This document shows positions 62,758 through 64,000 of a stretch of 64,000 nt of DNA, piece after piece (the stretch's first letter is position 1; each line of letters opens with the position of its first letter). The DNA is taken from assembly GCA_015069045.1 (NCBI GenBank), contig SVJJ01000009.1, forward strand, positions 1 through 64,000, in the 5' to 3' direction. Source of the stretch: Oscillospiraceae bacterium. Its GTDB lineage: Bacteria > Bacillota > Clostridia > UBA1381 > UBA9506. The translations under genes were made by a program, and so were the position numbers. Under the pieces are notes generated by a model. That model was not told the DNA's origin, made no database searches, and saw only the letters and a list, made by a program, of their open reading frames with translations.

Positions 62758-63597
62758 TTATTTATATAACCGAAATCCGTTTCCAACAATTTGTTGTGAT
62801 TCTGAAAAGACCATAAAGGCCTCCTTGTCAATTTCATCAACCTTTTTTTGAAATTCAGGGATTTCATATTCCTTCAGTACGCACATAAGCATTAATTTTT
62901 TCTGATTTGTATAGGCACCGGTTACATTGATAATTGTCACACCTCTGCCGGATGTGGCAATGAGCTTTTCCACTATTAAATCTCCTTTTTCACTGATAAC
63001 AAATACAATTTTTGAAACATTTAGGGTCTTCATGAGAAAGTCAATGGAAAAAGTAGAAACAAACAGCGTTATAATGCCATACATAACAAGACTTAAATCA
63101 CGAAAAACAATATAACCCCAAAATATAACTAATCCATCAATAAACAATAAAAGCTTTCCAATGGACATGTAAGGGAAGAAATGCTGTGTAATTCTTCCGG
63201 CTATATCAGTACCACCCGAAGAGGACCCTTTGATTAAAGTCAAACCGATACCAAGACCATAAATAATGCCACCAAATAATGATGCCAATATTCTATCGTT
63301 TGTAAGTGGCGGTATTGCAGAAAAAACTTCAAAAAATCCTGATAAAATCGTAACGCAAACAAGGGTTTTTATGATAAATTCTTTCCCCAATATTCTAATG
63401 CCTATAAGAATTAGCAGGACGTTAATAACTAAATTACTAACCGAAATTGGAATTTCTGATAAATAATATATAACAATGGCTAAACCGGAAACCCCGCCTT
63501 GTACGATCTGGTTTGGTGCTATCAATGTTCGTACAGCAAATGCAATAATCGCTAAACCTAAAACGATAACTAAATAATCTCCAATCCTTTTCTTCAT
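62758..63597 (-). CDS. YitT family membrane protein
   Basis: YitT family protein (DUF161 plus C-terminal DUF2179), 279 aa. Five or so membrane helices cover residues about 8-185 (VQGGVSGLAIVIYYLS, GLGIGLTLIKGSSSGGTDI), and the soluble end has KIVFVISEKGDLIVEKLI, TSGRGVTIINVTGAYT and KKLMLMCVL. The family is widespread in Firmicutes; transport is suspected but not defined. ATG 63597 follows AAGGGG. About 160 bp separate it from gntP. Confidence 0.9.
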   Translation of the reverse strand: MKKRIGDYLVIVLGLAIIAFAVRTLIAPNQIVQGGVSGLAIVIYYLSEIPISVSNLVINVLLILIGIRILGKEFIIKTLVCVTILSGFFEVFSAIPPLTNDRILASLFGGIIYGLGIGLTLIKGSSSGGTDIAGRITQHFFPYMSIGKLLLFIDGLVIFWGYIVFRDLSLVMYGIITLFVSTFSIDFLMKTLNVSKIVFVISEKGDLIVEKLIATSGRGVTIINVTGAYTNQKKLMLMCVLKEYEIPEFQKKVDEIDKEAFMVFSESQQIVGNGFRLYK

Positions 63598-63715
63598 AGA
63601 TATCCCCTTTTTCGTAAAATCTATCCCATTGACAATCCAATATGTTATATGTACACCGTCTCGAACTGCTTCCATGCTTCTTAAGAGCGTATCTAACTAC
63701 ACACCCATAGAATCG

Positions 63716-64000
63716 TCAGATTTCTTTCGAGACAAAAGTGCCACCGTCTCCACATGTGTCGGACAACTGGAACGAAGGCAATATTTTCGCTAATTTTTCA
63801 CGTGTTTCATTTGCAAAAGAAGGCAAATTCATAAACTCTTTCGCCCTTCCATTTTTACGTTCCGGTTTATGATTTTCACTGTTAATTTCATTGGTAAATC
63901 CGGTCTTATAAATGAAGGTTAGCATCTTAGGGTCTGGATTACCTTCTTCATCGTACCCGCCAACTATAACTTTATCGACAATGCTTTCAAACACATATCT
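63716..64000 (-). CDS. C-terminal part of probable serine recombinase (partial)
   Basis: Open frame of at least 94 codons running off the right edge. It contains FESIVDKVIVGGYDEEG, ITFIYKTG-like LTFIYKTGFTN, a basic RKNGRAKE and ends DTCGDGGTFVSKEI. This resembles the extreme C-terminus of the large serine recombinases of clostridial integrative elements. The catalytic N-terminus would lie outside the window, so the call is tentative. If right, a mobile element begins immediately to the right, with its end close to 63.7 kb. Confidence 0.5.
   Translation of the reverse strand, partial: RYVFESIVDKVIVGGYDEEGNPDPKMLTFIYKTGFTNEINSENHKPERKNGRAKEFMNLPSFANETREKLAKILPSFQLSDTCGDGGTFVSKEI

Noticed and set aside
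62646-62867. 72-aa frame between yitT and gntP as remnant enzyme gene
   Set aside because: It overlaps the 3' end of yitT in another frame, has no clear family match and no good start; possible remnant only.
1-64000. CRISPR arrays, toxin-antitoxin pairs, restriction-modification genes and insertion sequences
   Set aside because: None seen: no regularly spaced repeats of 25-40 bp, no transposase, methylase or nuclease gene pairs.

Overview
The window reads as a chromosomal segment of a Gram-positive, low to moderate G+C Firmicute, most likely a member of the Clostridia. Supporting features are HPr kinase, MgtE, a DUF1292 protein, the UPF0210/UPF0237 pair, a single-chain clostridial-type PurL, VanW/G5 and D,D-carboxypeptidase wall proteins, strong Shine-Dalgarno sites and sigma-A type promoters with 17-bp spacers. 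I cannot place it to genus. Most of it is housekeeping DNA; one 14.5-kb block is phage-derived.

Layout, left to right. 0.6-1.1 kb: inorganic pyrophosphatase, flanked by structured repeats. 1.6-11 kb (+ strand): an SOS-boxed small LysM protein (YneA-like), TspO, a VanW/G5 wall protein overlapping radA, nusB, xseA (no xseB beside it), a TtcA-like PP-loop enzyme and a secreted phosphodiester glycosidase. 11.4 kb: tRNA-Lys(CUU). 11.6-26.05 kb (- strand): a gap-free head-tail-lysis operon running terminase, portal, scaffold, capsid, connectors, tail tube, Gp15, short tape measure, Dit, Gp37-like, BppU-like fibre, XkdX, amidase, XhlA and holin. It has no integrase, repressor, replication genes or visible att sites. 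26.3-30.8 kb: UPF0210 and UPF0237 (- strand), divergent from hprK, a PHP hydrolase and murB. 31.1-32.5 kb: an XRE-HTH/aminotransferase fusion behind a perfect operator-like palindrome. 33.2-36.7 kb: rpmG-secE-nusG-rplK-rplA and, behind its own promoter and L10 leader, rplJ-rplL.

36.9-42.2 kb: a GlmU-like uridyltransferase, a YugP-type zinc peptidase, mgtE with short leader ORFs, and topB. 42.5-42.9 kb: tmRNA. 43-53.6 kb: an RluA-type pseudouridine synthase, hemW, lepA, purine nucleoside phosphorylase, purL, a histidine phosphatase and a DacF-like carboxypeptidase. 53.8 kb: a candidate small RNA on the + strand. 54-61 kb: hemolysin III family protein, DUF1292, valS, a small membrane protein, pgsA and alaS. 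61.2-63.6 kb: a GntP permease and a YitT-family protein. The right edge carries the 3' end of what looks like a serine recombinase gene, so another mobile element probably starts just outside.

The most interesting points are: (1) the compact, apparently intact structural phage operon without any mobility or replication functions, which fits a domesticated, gene-transfer-agent-like or PBSX-like particle at least as well as a decaying prophage; (2) two related elements of about 160 bp, one at the 3' end of tRNA-Lys and one at the 3' end of tmRNA, each duplicating the end of its RNA gene; (3) the XRE-aminotransferase with its palindrome; (4) a candidate sRNA and mgtE leader ORFs. All functional names rest on motif recognition by eye; no database search was run.
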